Of a stretch of 64,000 bases of DNA, positions 18,509 through 26,650 are shown piece by piece. Origin of the DNA: Cellulomonas cellasea (GTDB taxonomy: Bacteria > Actinomycetota > Actinomycetes > Actinomycetales > Cellulomonadaceae); assembly GCF_030372105.1 (NCBI RefSeq), contig NZ_JAUDBQ010000011.1, positions 1-64,000 on the forward strand. The letters run 5' to 3'. The translations under genes were made by a program, and so were the position numbers. The notes below the pieces were generated by a model. That model was not told the origin of the DNA. It was given only the letters and a program-made list of their open reading frames with translations, and ran no database searches. How positions within the stretch are numbered: position 1 is the stretch's first letter; every line of letters starts with the position of its first letter.

Positions 18509-21182
18509 CTTCTGGTTGGGACTGCGCCCGCAGCAGGGCGATGTCCGCCTCCCGCAGCGCGTCGTCGGCGTCGTGGTAGCGCTGCACGCTGGGCAGCACG
18601 CCGGTCGCCAAGTCCGCGCCCAGGTCGATCTGCAGGTGCGTGAGGAGCTCGTCGACGCGGAGCGGGTCGCCGCCCACGCCCACGTCGTCCAGCAGCACCG
18701 CGAACTCGTCCTGGCCGAGCCGCGCCGCTGTGTCCCCCTCGCGCACCGCGCGACGCAGCCGGCGCACGACCTCGCCGCGCGCCACCGCGTCGTCGTCCAC
18801 CGGCTCCTCGCCACGCGACCCGTGGCCGCTGGCGAACTCGAGCCGCAGCAGCACCACCGAGCAGTCGTAGTCCTCCGAGCGCCGCGCCCGCTTCACCGCC
18901 GCGCCCAGCCGCTCCAGGAAGAGCATCCGGTTCGCCAGGCCCGTCTCCGGGTCGCGCAGGGCGTTGCGCCGCAGCGCCAGCTCCTGCTCTTTGCGCTCCG
19001 TCATGTCGACCAGCGCGCCGACAAGCCGCGCGGGGCAGCCCGCGTCGTCGAGCACGGTGACCGCCCGGCACATCATCCACCGGTAGTCGCCGGTGGAGGT
19101 GCGCACCCGGTGCTCGAGCTCCAGCGGCACACGCGCCCCGCCGAGTTGGGCGGCGATCGCTGCGGAGAGCTCGTCCCGGTCGTCGGGATGGACCCGCTCG
19201 AGCCACTCCGTGGGCGAGGAGCTGATGTCGTCGTCCTGGTACCCGAGCACCTGCTTCCACCGCGGCGAGTAGTACACGGTGCCCGCGCTGACGTCCCAGT
19301 CCCAGGTGCCGTCCTGCGCGGCCATCGACGCGAGGGCGTATCGCTCCTCGCTGGCGCGGACCTTGTCCGCGAGGGCGCGCTCGCGTGCGGCCGCCTGCTC
19401 CAGCGCCCGGCGCTGCTCGCGCAGCGAGCCGAGCAGGCGCTCCTGGTCGAGGGCCACCGCGAGCAGGGCCGCCCAGTGGTTGTACTTGTCCCGCGCGCTG
19501 GTCATGCGGGCCTCGACGACTCCGTCGATCGCCAGCAGCCCCCAGTCGCTGCCGGCGAAGGTCACCGGCACGACGAACGTCACGTCACTCCCGCCGACCC
19601 CGCTCGAACGGGTCAGGGCGGGCGGGGGGAACTGGCTCGCGGGGCTGCGGGAGCCGATCAGGCGGGTCATCGTGCCGCTGGTGTCGTACACCCCGACGAT
19701 CTCGACCTCCCGGTCACCGGGCGCGCGCTCGCGGCCGACCCACAGGCCGAGGCATGCGGGTCCGCGCACCGCCCGGGGCAGCCAGGTCAGGGCCCGCGGG
19801 CTCGCGCCCTTGCCCCGGAGCAGGTCCATGTCGACCTCGTACTGGTCGGCGATGGTGCGCTCGAGGTTGCCGCTGCGCGCGAGCAATGGGCGCACACAGC
19901 CCTTGGTGAGGGCCAGCAGCAACTCGGTGGCGACCCTGCGCACGGCAGCCGCGTGTGGCGAGTCCGGCGCCAGGGCGTCCAACGCCTCTGCCTCGAGGTC
20001 TCGCACCACTCCGACGAGCTGCTCCAACGCCTCGGGGTGCGGCTGGAGGGCGGAGGTCAGGTCCGCGAGCCGGGTCAGCGTGGTCGGGGTCGGGATGGCG
20101 CCGCGCTCGGCTGCCGCCACCAGCGGGTCCAGGACGCCATGGCACCAGGTGGTGCGGGCGTCGTCCGTGGGCCTGCGCCCATTCCCTGAGACGGGCGACC
20201 CGCCGTACGCGACGTCGGCGAGCAGGCGCAGCCGTTTGCGGGCGGCGCTGGCGCCGAGGTGCGAGGCCTCCGCCTCCTCGGGAGCCACGGCGGCGGTCTC
20301 CCCGCAGCCGCAGGACTCGCGGGTCAGCAACGTGGCGGGGGTGCGGTGCACGATCGGCTCCACGTCCTCGCCCCGCATCCGCGCCAGGAGCAGCGCCACG
20401 GCGAGCTCGCCCAGCCGATCGTGGTGGGGGTCGACCGTCGACAGCCGAGGTGACAGCCGTGCCCCGCTGTCGGTGTGGTCGAAGCCGATGACGGCCTGGT
20501 CGCGTGGCAGCACGAGCCCGCTGGCCCGCAGCGTGCGCGTGAAGCCGATCGCGTTGCGGTCGGTCACGGCGAACATCGCCGTGGTCGGGGACCCGGCTGC
20601 CAGGAAGCGGCCGGCCGCGTCGGCGCCGCCCTGCTCGTGGTTGTCGGCGGTGTCGAAGAACCACTCGGGCCGGGGCTCGATGCCGTGCTCCGACAGCGTC
20701 TCGCGGTAAGCCGCGTAGCGTTCGCGCAGGTCACGCTGCATGACGTTGCCCACGAATCCGATCTTGGTGTGCCCGTGCTCCACGAGGTGGGTCACCGCGG
20801 CCCGCACCCCGCCGGCGTTGTCGGGCACGACCACGGGGACGGGCAGGCTCGTCTCGTCCTCGCTGATGAGCACCAACGGCCGGCCCCACTCCTGCACCGA
20901 GGCGAGCCGGTCGTGCCGCACGGCCTTGGCGATCACGACGATCCCGTCGACGGCGCCCAGGGCGACGGGCACCTCGAGCAGCGGCTCGTCCGGGTACCGC
21001 TCGCGGTCGAGACCCGCGGGGTAGGTCTGCACCGCGACCACGCGGTGGCCGGCATTGCGCGCCGCACGGACCACGCCCGCGATGAGCCCGCCGAAGTAGA
21101 AGCCGCCGACAACCGGCGACAGCACACCGATCGTGCGTCGTGCGCTGAGCGGTACATGACCGCGCCGGACGGTGGCCACCAT
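18483..21182 (-). CDS. LacI-type sugar sensor fused to PAS and degenerate GGDEF
   Basis: An 899-residue cytosolic protein. Residues about 15-300 are the periplasmic-binding-protein-like effector domain of LacI regulators (RRTIGVLSP start, AVIGFDHTDSGARLSPRLSTVDP) without the DNA-binding helix-turn-helix. A GAF-like/helical linker follows, then a PAS domain (about 617-735, GTWDWDVSAG, WLERVHPDDR) and a GGDEF domain. The signature is GQDEF (823-827) and the metal-binding LDLDxFK region reads LRLEFAS, so cyclase activity is doubtful. ATG 21182 has GAGG 8 bases upstream. It is divergent from a LacI regulator near the cellulase. Confidence 0.88.
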   Translation of the reverse strand: MVATVRRGHVPLSARRTIGVLSPVVGGFYFGGLIAGVVRAARNAGHRVVAVQTYPAGLDRERYPDEPLLEVPVALGAVDGIVVIAKAVRHDRLASVQEWGRPLVLISEDETSLPVPVVVPDNAGGVRAAVTHLVEHGHTKIGFVGNVMQRDLRERYAAYRETLSEHGIEPRPEWFFDTADNHEQGGADAAGRFLAAGSPTTAMFAVTDRNAIGFTRTLRASGLVLPRDQAVIGFDHTDSGARLSPRLSTVDPHHDRLGELAVALLLARMRGEDVEPIVHRTPATLLTRESCGCGETAAVAPEEAEASHLGASAARKRLRLLADVAYGGSPVSGNGRRPTDDARTTWCHGVLDPLVAAAERGAIPTPTTLTRLADLTSALQPHPEALEQLVGVVRDLEAEALDALAPDSPHAAAVRRVATELLLALTKGCVRPLLARSGNLERTIADQYEVDMDLLRGKGASPRALTWLPRAVRGPACLGLWVGRERAPGDREVEIVGVYDTSGTMTRLIGSRSPASQFPPPALTRSSGVGGSDVTFVVPVTFAGSDWGLLAIDGVVEARMTSARDKYNHWAALLAVALDQERLLGSLREQRRALEQAAARERALADKVRASEERYALASMAAQDGTWDWDVSAGTVYYSPRWKQVLGYQDDDISSSPTEWLERVHPDDRDELSAAIAAQLGGARVPLELEHRVRTSTGDYRWMMCRAVTVLDDAGCPARLVGALVDMTERKEQELALRRNALRDPETGLANRMLFLERLGAAVKRARRSEDYDCSVVLLRLEFASGHGSRGEEPVDDDAVARGEVVRRLRRAVREGDTAARLGQDEFAVLLDDVGVGGDPLRVDELLTHLQIDLGADLATGVLPSVQRYHDADDALREADIALLRAQSQPEARRRSALR

Positions 21183-21255
21183 TGCCCACACCTCGCCTAC
21201 GTCGTCGGAGCCGAGACGATACGTTGGCACGCATCGGGCGACAGACTAGGTGATC

Positions 21256-22302
21256 ATGGACATACCCGCAGCAGACGGTCTCGGATCTCTCACACGCCGA
21301 CCGACGATCTCCGACGTCGCCAGAGCCGCCGGCGTCTCGATCGCGGTCGTCTCCTACGCGCTGAACGGCAGGCCAGGCGTCTCCGCGGCGACCCGCGAGC
21401 GGGTGCTGCGGGTGGCCGACGAGTTCGGGTGGCGCCCGAGCGCGGCGGCCCGCTCGATGCGCACCGGCCCGCGGGCCGTGGGCCTGGTGCTGGGCCGTGA
21501 CGCGGACGCGACGGCCCACGCGACGTCGTTCCTCGACTTCGTGATGGCGACCCAGGAGGTGGTCGCGGCACGGGGGCTCGCCCTGGTGCTGCAGATCGTG
21601 GGCTCCGCCGAGGAGGCTGTGTCCACCTATCGGACGTGGTGGGCGGAGCGGCGGTTCGACGTGATGGTGGTGGCCGACCCGCTGACCCAGGATCCGCGCG
21701 TCGAGGCCCTGGCCCGGATGCGGGCGCCTGCCGTCGTGCTCGGCCCACCCCAGGTGGCCCATGGGCTGGCGACCGTGTGGCTCGACGACCAGGAGTCGTT
21801 CACGCGCGTCGGCACGTACCTGCTCGAGCTGGGGCACCGCGAGGTGGCGCTGGTCACCGGGCCGGCGGCGCTGCACCGGTCCCGGGTGCGGCTGGACGCC
21901 TTGGGGGCCGCACTCGGGCGCGCCGGTGGGAGCGTGGTCCATGAGCCCACGAGCGCCACCGCCGAGGAGGCCGCCGCGGCGACGCGTCGCCTGCTGACCT
22001 CCCCGACGCCGCCGTCGGCGATCGTCTACGACTCGGACCAGATGGCCGTCGCGGCATTGGACGTGGCGCGTCGCACCGGCCTCGAGGTGCCTTGGGACTT
22101 GTCGATCCTGGCGGGTAGCGACTCTGCCCTGTGCCGGTTGGCCACCCCGTCGATCACGACGCTGCCGTCACCGTTGACGGCACTCGGGACCGCTGTGGGA
22201 GAGGCCGTCCTGGCTGTCCTCGATGGGGACCAGGATGCGAGCCGCATGGTCCCGGTGGGTGGGATCGCAGTGCGAGGGAGCACCGGCCCACGCGCGAGGT
22301 GA
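21256..22302 (+). CDS. LacI-family transcriptional regulator
   Basis: A 348-residue repressor-type protein. The N-terminal helix-turn-helix is about residues 17-65 (TISDVARAAGVSIAVVSYALNGRPGVS, then ERVLRVADEFGWRPSAAARSM). The effector-binding domain is about 75-340. It lies between the sugar-sensor fusion (73 bases of divergent spacer) and the GH6 cellulase (207 bases downstream), so it plausibly responds to a cello-oligosaccharide and controls one or both; that is inference. ATG 21256 is chosen; GTG 21250 is an alternative. Confidence 0.9.
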   Translation: MDIPAADGLGSLTRRPTISDVARAAGVSIAVVSYALNGRPGVSAATRERVLRVADEFGWRPSAAARSMRTGPRAVGLVLGRDADATAHATSFLDFVMATQEVVAARGLALVLQIVGSAEEAVSTYRTWWAERRFDVMVVADPLTQDPRVEALARMRAPAVVLGPPQVAHGLATVWLDDQESFTRVGTYLLELGHREVALVTGPAALHRSRVRLDALGAALGRAGGSVVHEPTSATAEEAAAATRRLLTSPTPPSAIVYDSDQMAVAALDVARRTGLEVPWDLSILAGSDSALCRLATPSITTLPSPLTALGTAVGEAVLAVLDGDQDASRMVPVGGIAVRGSTGPRAR

Positions 22303-22509
22303 CCGGTCAGCACGCGCCCGGCGGCGCCTCAGCGCGACTCACCGGTTGATCACGATCAGGTAACGGCGAAGGCCCTAAAGGTTTCGCGGCGTCCCGGCGC
22401 CGCGCACCGTCATGCCACCTTCCCCGGTAGTCGCCGCGGACTTGTTGCAGGCGACTGTCGCCTGGGCGGATCGGCCGGGGCGGCGTGCCGATCCCACCCG
22501 GAGGACCGT
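22303..22509 (+). promoter_or_regulatory. Regulatory region of the GH6 cellulase
   Basis: 207 bases. It holds TGATC-AC-GATCA at 22347-22358 and an isolated GGTTTCG (near 22380) that resembles half of the palindromes before the xylanase. No complete GAAACGTTT-type palindrome is present, unlike the GH10 and GH74 genes. GGAGG at 22500-22504 is the ribosome-binding site. Confidence 0.4.
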
Positions 22510-24282
22510 GTGTCCAAGATCCCCAAGCGGCTCAAAGCAGCCGCCGCAGCCGCGACGGCGACAGCGCTCGTCGCCCTGCCCCTGACGTTGATGTCGACGG
22601 GGGCCAGCGCCGCCCCCACCCACGTCGACAACCCGTACGCCGGCGCGACGCAGTACGTGAACCCCACCTGGTCGGCGTCGGTCGAGGCCGCCGCCGGCCG
22701 TGCGGGCGACGCGACCCTCGCCGCGAAGATGCGCGCGATCAAGAACCAGCCCACAGCGGTGTGGATGGACCGGATCAGCGCCATCGCCGGCAACGCCGAC
22801 GGCAACGGCCTGAAGTTCCACCTGGACCAGGCGCTCGCGCAGAAGCAGGGCAGCACGCCCATCGTGTTCAACGTGGTCATCTACGACCTGCCGGGGCGTG
22901 ACTGCTACGCCCTGGCGTCGAACGGCGAGCTGCCCGCCACCGACGCGGGCATGGCCCGGTACAAGACCGAGTACATCGACCCGATCGCCGCCCTGCTCGG
23001 CGACCCGAAGTACCAGGACATCCGGATCTCGGCGACCATCGAGCCCGACTCGCTGCCGAACCTCATCACCAACTCGTCTGAGGCCGCCTGCCAGCAGGCC
23101 GCGCCCTACTACCGCGAGGGCGTGAAGTACGCGCTCGACAAGCTGCACGCCATCCCGAACGTGTACACGTACATCGACGCCGCGCACGGCGGCTGGCTGG
23201 GGTGGCCGTCCAACGCCGCTCCGGCGGCGAAGCTCTTCGCCGACGTCGCGCGCACCACGCAGGCGGGCCTGGCCTCGGTGGACGGCTTCGTCACCAACAC
23301 CGCGAACTCCACGCCGCTCGTCGAGCCCTTCCTGACGAGCCCGACCCTCCAGGTCGGCGGCAACCCGGTGAAGTCGAGCAGCTTCTACGAGTGGAACGAC
23401 GACTTCGACGAGATCGACTGGACCGCCCACCTGCACTCGCTGCTCGTGGCCGAGGGCTTCCCGGCCAGCACCGGCATGCTCATCGACACCTCGCGCAACG
23501 GGTGGGGCGGCTCCGCGCGGCCCACGGCCGTCTCGACCAGCACGACTCTCAACACCTACGTCGACCAGTCCCGCGTGGACAAGCGCGTGCACCGCGGCGC
23601 GTGGTGCAACCCGCTGGGCGCCGGCATCGGCGAGCGGCCGCAGGCCACCCCGTCGGGCTACGCGAGCTCGCACCTCGACGCCTTCGTCTGGATCAAGCCC
23701 CCGGGCGAGTCCGACGGCGCCTCCTCGGAGATCCCGAACGACCAGGGCAAGCGATTCGACCGGATGTGCGACCCCACGTTCGTCTCGCCGAAGCTGGCCA
23801 ACCAGCTCACCGGCGCCACGCCGAACGCGCCGCTCGCCGGCCAGTGGTTCGAGGCGCAGTTCCGCACCCTGGTGCAGAACGCCTACCCGGTGATCTCCAC
23901 GACCAACCCCACGACGCCGCCGCCGACCACCCCGCCGCCGACGACGCCCCCGCCCACCAGCGCTGGCGCCTGCGCGGTCAAGTACACGGCGAACGGCTGG
24001 AACACGGGCTTCACGGGATCGATCCGCATCACCAACACGGGCGGCTCGGCTCTCAACACCTGGCGGCTGACGTTCTCCTTCCCCTCGGGCCAGCAGGTCA
24101 CGCAGGGCTGGAGCGCCACCTGGTCGCAGTCGGGCTCGGCTGTGACCGCAGCGAACGCTGCCTGGAACGGCACGCTGGCGGCTGGCGCCAGCGTGGACAT
24201 CGGCTTCAACGGCTCCCACTCGGGGACCAACACGGCGCCGACGGCGTTCTCGCTCAACGGGCAGGCCTGCTCGGTGAGCTGA
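22510..24282 (+). CDS. Secreted GH6 cellulase (probable cellobiohydrolase) with CBM2
   Basis: Cleaves cellulose by inversion, probably as an exo-enzyme. A 590-residue protein: signal peptide to about residue 34 (GASA cleavage), GH6 catalytic domain (about 38-450) with the acid Asp131 in LPGRDC and Asp180 in IEPDSL, a Thr/Pro linker (about 452-473) and a C-terminal CBM2 cellulose-binding module with Cys at both ends. The long loops and length fit the bacterial exocellulase subgroup (Cel6B/CbhA) better than short endoglucanases. The start is GTG 22510, with GGAGG 5 bases upstream. Confidence 0.95.
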   Translation: MSKIPKRLKAAAAAATATALVALPLTLMSTGASAAPTHVDNPYAGATQYVNPTWSASVEAAAGRAGDATLAAKMRAIKNQPTAVWMDRISAIAGNADGNGLKFHLDQALAQKQGSTPIVFNVVIYDLPGRDCYALASNGELPATDAGMARYKTEYIDPIAALLGDPKYQDIRISATIEPDSLPNLITNSSEAACQQAAPYYREGVKYALDKLHAIPNVYTYIDAAHGGWLGWPSNAAPAAKLFADVARTTQAGLASVDGFVTNTANSTPLVEPFLTSPTLQVGGNPVKSSSFYEWNDDFDEIDWTAHLHSLLVAEGFPASTGMLIDTSRNGWGGSARPTAVSTSTTLNTYVDQSRVDKRVHRGAWCNPLGAGIGERPQATPSGYASSHLDAFVWIKPPGESDGASSEIPNDQGKRFDRMCDPTFVSPKLANQLTGATPNAPLAGQWFEAQFRTLVQNAYPVISTTNPTTPPPTTPPPTTPPPTSAGACAVKYTANGWNTGFTGSIRITNTGGSALNTWRLTFSFPSGQQVTQGWSATWSQSGSAVTAANAAWNGTLAAGASVDIGFNGSHSGTNTAPTAFSLNGQACSVS

Positions 24283-24298
24283 CCCGCCACGCGTGAGC

Positions 24299-24330
24299 CG
24301 GTGGCCCGCCCCTCATGGAGCGGGCCACCG
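24299..24330 (+). terminator. GH6 cellulase terminator
   Basis: CGGTGGCCCGC (24299-24309) pairs perfectly with GCGGGCCACCG (24320-24330); loop 10 bases. It starts 17 bases after the stop codon. Confidence 0.75.
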
Positions 24331-24357
24331 TGCTGAGCACGGCACAACCCCCTCAGC

Positions 24358-24395
24358 ACAGGTGCGGGGAGTGACGGATCGCTCCCCGCACCTGT
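24358..24395. terminator. Second hairpin, convergent terminator
   Basis: A perfect 14-base stem, ACAGGTGCGGGGAG (24358-24371) with CTCCCCGCACCTGT (24382-24395), followed by TT on the plus strand. It lies just past the stop of the minus-strand threonine aldolase and probably serves both genes. Confidence 0.75.
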
Positions 24396-24426
24396 TTCCA
24401 CCTGCGCGGGCCCGCTGACCCTGGCG

Positions 24427-25485
24427 TCAGCGGCGCTCGGCCGCGACAGCGCCCCGCAGGGCCTCGATGAAGTCGTCGACGTCCTGCGGGGTGGTGTCGA
24501 ACGCGCACATCCAGCGGACCTCGCCAGTGGCGGGGTCCCAGTCGTAGAAGCGCCGGTGCTCGCGGAGCCGGTCCGCGGCGCCCGCCGGCAGCGCGGCGAA
24601 CACGGCGTTGGCCTGTGTCGGGTGGGTGATCCGCACCCCGTCGACGGTCTCGGCGCCGGCGCGCAGCCGCGCGGCCATGGCGTTCGCGTGAGCGGCCGAG
24701 CGCCGCCACAAGTCGCCCTCGAACAACGCCACGAGCTGCGCGGAGACGAACCGCATCTTCGAGGCGAGCTGCATGTCGACCTTGCGCAGGTAGTCGATGC
24801 CCGTGACGGCCTCGGGGTCGAGCACCACGACGGCCTCCCCCATCATCAGCCCGTTCTTCGTGCCGCCCAGCGACAGCACGTCGACGCCCACGTCGGTGGT
24901 GAGGGCGCGCAGCGGCAGGTCGAGCGACGCGGCCGCGTTGGACAGGCGCGAGCCGTCCAGGTGCAGGCGCATCCCCAGCCCGTGCGCCTGGTCGGCGAGG
25001 TCGCGGATCTCCTGCGGGGTGTACACGGTGCCGAGCTCGGTGGCCTGGGTGATCGAGACGACGCCCGGCTGCGCCCGGTGGGCGTCACCCCAGCCCCACG
25101 CCTGCCGGGCCACGAGCTCGGGGGTGAGCTTGCCGTCGGGCGACGGGGTGGTGAGGAGCTTCAGGCCGCCGACGCGTTCGGGGGCGCCGTTCTCGTCGGT
25201 GTTGATGTGGGCGCTGTCCGCGCAGATGACCGCACCCCAGCGGGGCAGCATCGACTGCAGGGCGAGCACGTTCGCGCCGGTGCCGTTGAACACCGGGTAC
25301 CCGACGGCCGTGGGGCCGAACTGCCGCCGGAGCACGTCCTGAAGGCGCGCGGTCCACTCATCGTCGCCGTACGCGACTTGATGGCCGCCGTTCGCCTCGG
25401 CCAAGGCGGCCAGCACCTCGGGGTGCACCCCCGCGTAGTTGTCGGAGGCGAAGTCGCGTCGGGCGGTGTCGTGGGTCGCGGTCAC
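24427..25485 (-). CDS. Low-specificity L-threonine aldolase / beta-eliminating lyase
   Basis: A 352-residue PLP enzyme that splits threonine or allo-threonine into glycine and acetaldehyde. The N-terminal FASDNYAGVHPEVL, the cofactor-contact Asp in HLDGSRLSNAA and the Schiff-base Lys in SLGGTKNG are visible. Length matches the family. GTG 25485 reproduces the normal N-terminus, although the ribosome-binding site is weak. The next gene upstream on the same strand is the Zur-like regulator, 38 bases away. Confidence 0.92.
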   Translation of the reverse strand: MTATHDTARRDFASDNYAGVHPEVLAALAEANGGHQVAYGDDEWTARLQDVLRRQFGPTAVGYPVFNGTGANVLALQSMLPRWGAVICADSAHINTDENGAPERVGGLKLLTTPSPDGKLTPELVARQAWGWGDAHRAQPGVVSITQATELGTVYTPQEIRDLADQAHGLGMRLHLDGSRLSNAAASLDLPLRALTTDVGVDVLSLGGTKNGLMMGEAVVVLDPEAVTGIDYLRKVDMQLASKMRFVSAQLVALFEGDLWRRSAAHANAMAARLRAGAETVDGVRITHPTQANAVFAALPAGAADRLREHRRFYDWDPATGEVRWMCAFDTTPQDVDDFIEALRGAVAAERR

Positions 25486-25523
25486 CGGGTCATTCTGCCG
25501 GAGACCAGGCCCGGCGAGGCGCC

Positions 25524-25973
25524 TCAGCCCTGGTCGTCGGCCGCCTGGTGCTGCGCTGCCCGCGCGCGAGCCTCGGCCTCCGCCGCGCGGCACTCCGCGC
25601 AGGTCCCGACCAGCTCGATGGTGTGCTCCACGTCCGCGAAGTCGTAGGACGCCGCGACCTGGTCCGCCCACGCCTCAGTGCCCGGGCCGTCGATCTCCAC
25701 CGCGCGGCCGCAGTGCCGGCAGACCAGGTGGTGATGGTGGCTGCGGCGCTCGCACCGCCGATACACGGCCTCGCCGTCCGCCGACCGCAGGACGTCCACC
25801 TCGCCGCTCTCGCTCAGCGTCTGCACGGCGCGGTAGACCGTCGCCAAGCCGACGCTCGACCCCCGCTCGCGCAGCATCTCGTGAAGCTGCTGCGCGCTGC
25901 GGAACTCGTCAAGCCCGTCAAGAAGTGCGATCACCTCGGCGCGCTGCCGCGTGTTGCGCTGCACCACCGCCAT
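25524..25973 (-). CDS. zur: Fur-family metalloregulator, Zur-like
   Basis: A 149-residue repressor. The winged helix is at about residues 8-80 (SVGLATVYRAVQTL recognition region). The metal-binding dimer domain has His79-82 (HHHH), Cys85/Cys88 and Cys125/Cys128, the structural zinc pairs. The poly-His metal site resembles actinobacterial Zur rather than Fur or PerR, so a zinc-uptake repressor is likely. ATG 25973 has GGAGG 4 bases upstream; an earlier start at 26000 lacks one. No zinc transporter is adjacent. Confidence 0.85.
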   Translation of the reverse strand: MAVVQRNTRQRAEVIALLDGLDEFRSAQQLHEMLRERGSSVGLATVYRAVQTLSESGEVDVLRSADGEAVYRRCERRSHHHHLVCRHCGRAVEIDGPGTEAWADQVAASYDFADVEHTIELVGTCAECRAAEAEARARAAQHQAADDQG

Positions 25974-26149
25974 CAGTCCTCCGCTCCCCCACTGCTCCAT
26001 GCACGAGTTCCCGTGCGCTGCTCCGCGCGCGGTCGAATCTCGTCCGCCTCGCCTAGCGTCACAACCGCTCGGCGCGCCCGCGCATGCCCGGCCAGTCTAG
26101 GCGACGGGCCCCTGCCGTCCGAGGGCGGGCCCGGCGGCGAGCCCGGCAT

Positions 26150-26189
26150 GACGAAGCCCCCCACCGCGGCTGCGATCGGGGGCCTCGTC
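26150..26189 (-). terminator. HU gene terminator
   Basis: GACGAAGCCCCC (26150-26161) pairs with GGGGGCCTCGTC (26178-26189) with one mismatch, 11 bases after the HU stop codon. Confidence 0.65.
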
Positions 26190-26199
26190 AGATTGCTGC

Positions 26200-26484
26200 C
26201 TACTTGGCGGCGACGGCGCGCTTGAGGGCGCTGCCCGCGGTGAGCTTCACGCGGAAGCCGGCGGGGATCTCGAGCTTCTCACCCGTCTGCGGGTTGATGC
26301 CCGTGCGCGCGGCACGGTCGGCACGCGACACCGCGAGCAGGCCGGGGATGGTGACGCTCTCGCCGGCGGCAAGCTGCTCGACCAGGACCTCCTGGAAGGC
26401 CTTGAGCGCCGCGTCGGCGGCGGTGTTGGTCAGGCCAGCCTTGGCGGCGATCGCCTGGACGAGCTCGGTGCGGTTGACGCTCAC
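26200..26484 (-). CDS. hup: HU-family histone-like DNA-binding protein
   Basis: A 94-residue nucleoid protein. Helices 1-2 (NRTELVQAIAAKAGLTNTAADAALKAF) are followed by the beta-arm with the conserved GRxxRxGxNPxTGE-like segment, seen here as RAARTGINPQTGEKLEIPA, and a final KLTAGSALKRAV. There is no Lys-rich C-terminal tail such as mycobacterial HupB has, so this is the short form. GTG 26484 has AAGGAG about 9 bases upstream. It is transcribed alone. Confidence 0.95.
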   Translation of the reverse strand: MSVNRTELVQAIAAKAGLTNTAADAALKAFQEVLVEQLAAGESVTIPGLLAVSRADRAARTGINPQTGEKLEIPAGFRVKLTAGSALKRAVAAK

Positions 26485-26650
26485 GGGTTTGTGCTCCTTG
26501 TCGGTCGGGACGTGCGTGCCCGGGTGAGTTCCCCGGGCGACGGCGGAGACGGAAGGTCGACGAGTCCGGAGCCTCGTTGACGCGTGTCCACCGCGGATGA
26601 CCCTAGTGGCCCGCGCCGGGTGCTCGCTGCCACGGCGCGCCTGCAGAACC

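Noticed and set aside
18702-18716. Active diguanylate cyclase
   Set aside because: The signature reads GQDEF and the metal-binding LDLDxFK segment is replaced by LRLEFAS, so I do not call the protein an active cyclase.
23905-23960. Short CCG/ACG repeats in the GH6 gene
   Set aside because: They encode the Thr/Pro linker between catalytic domain and CBM2. The TPTPT repeats of GH74 (34845-34955) are the same kind of linker.
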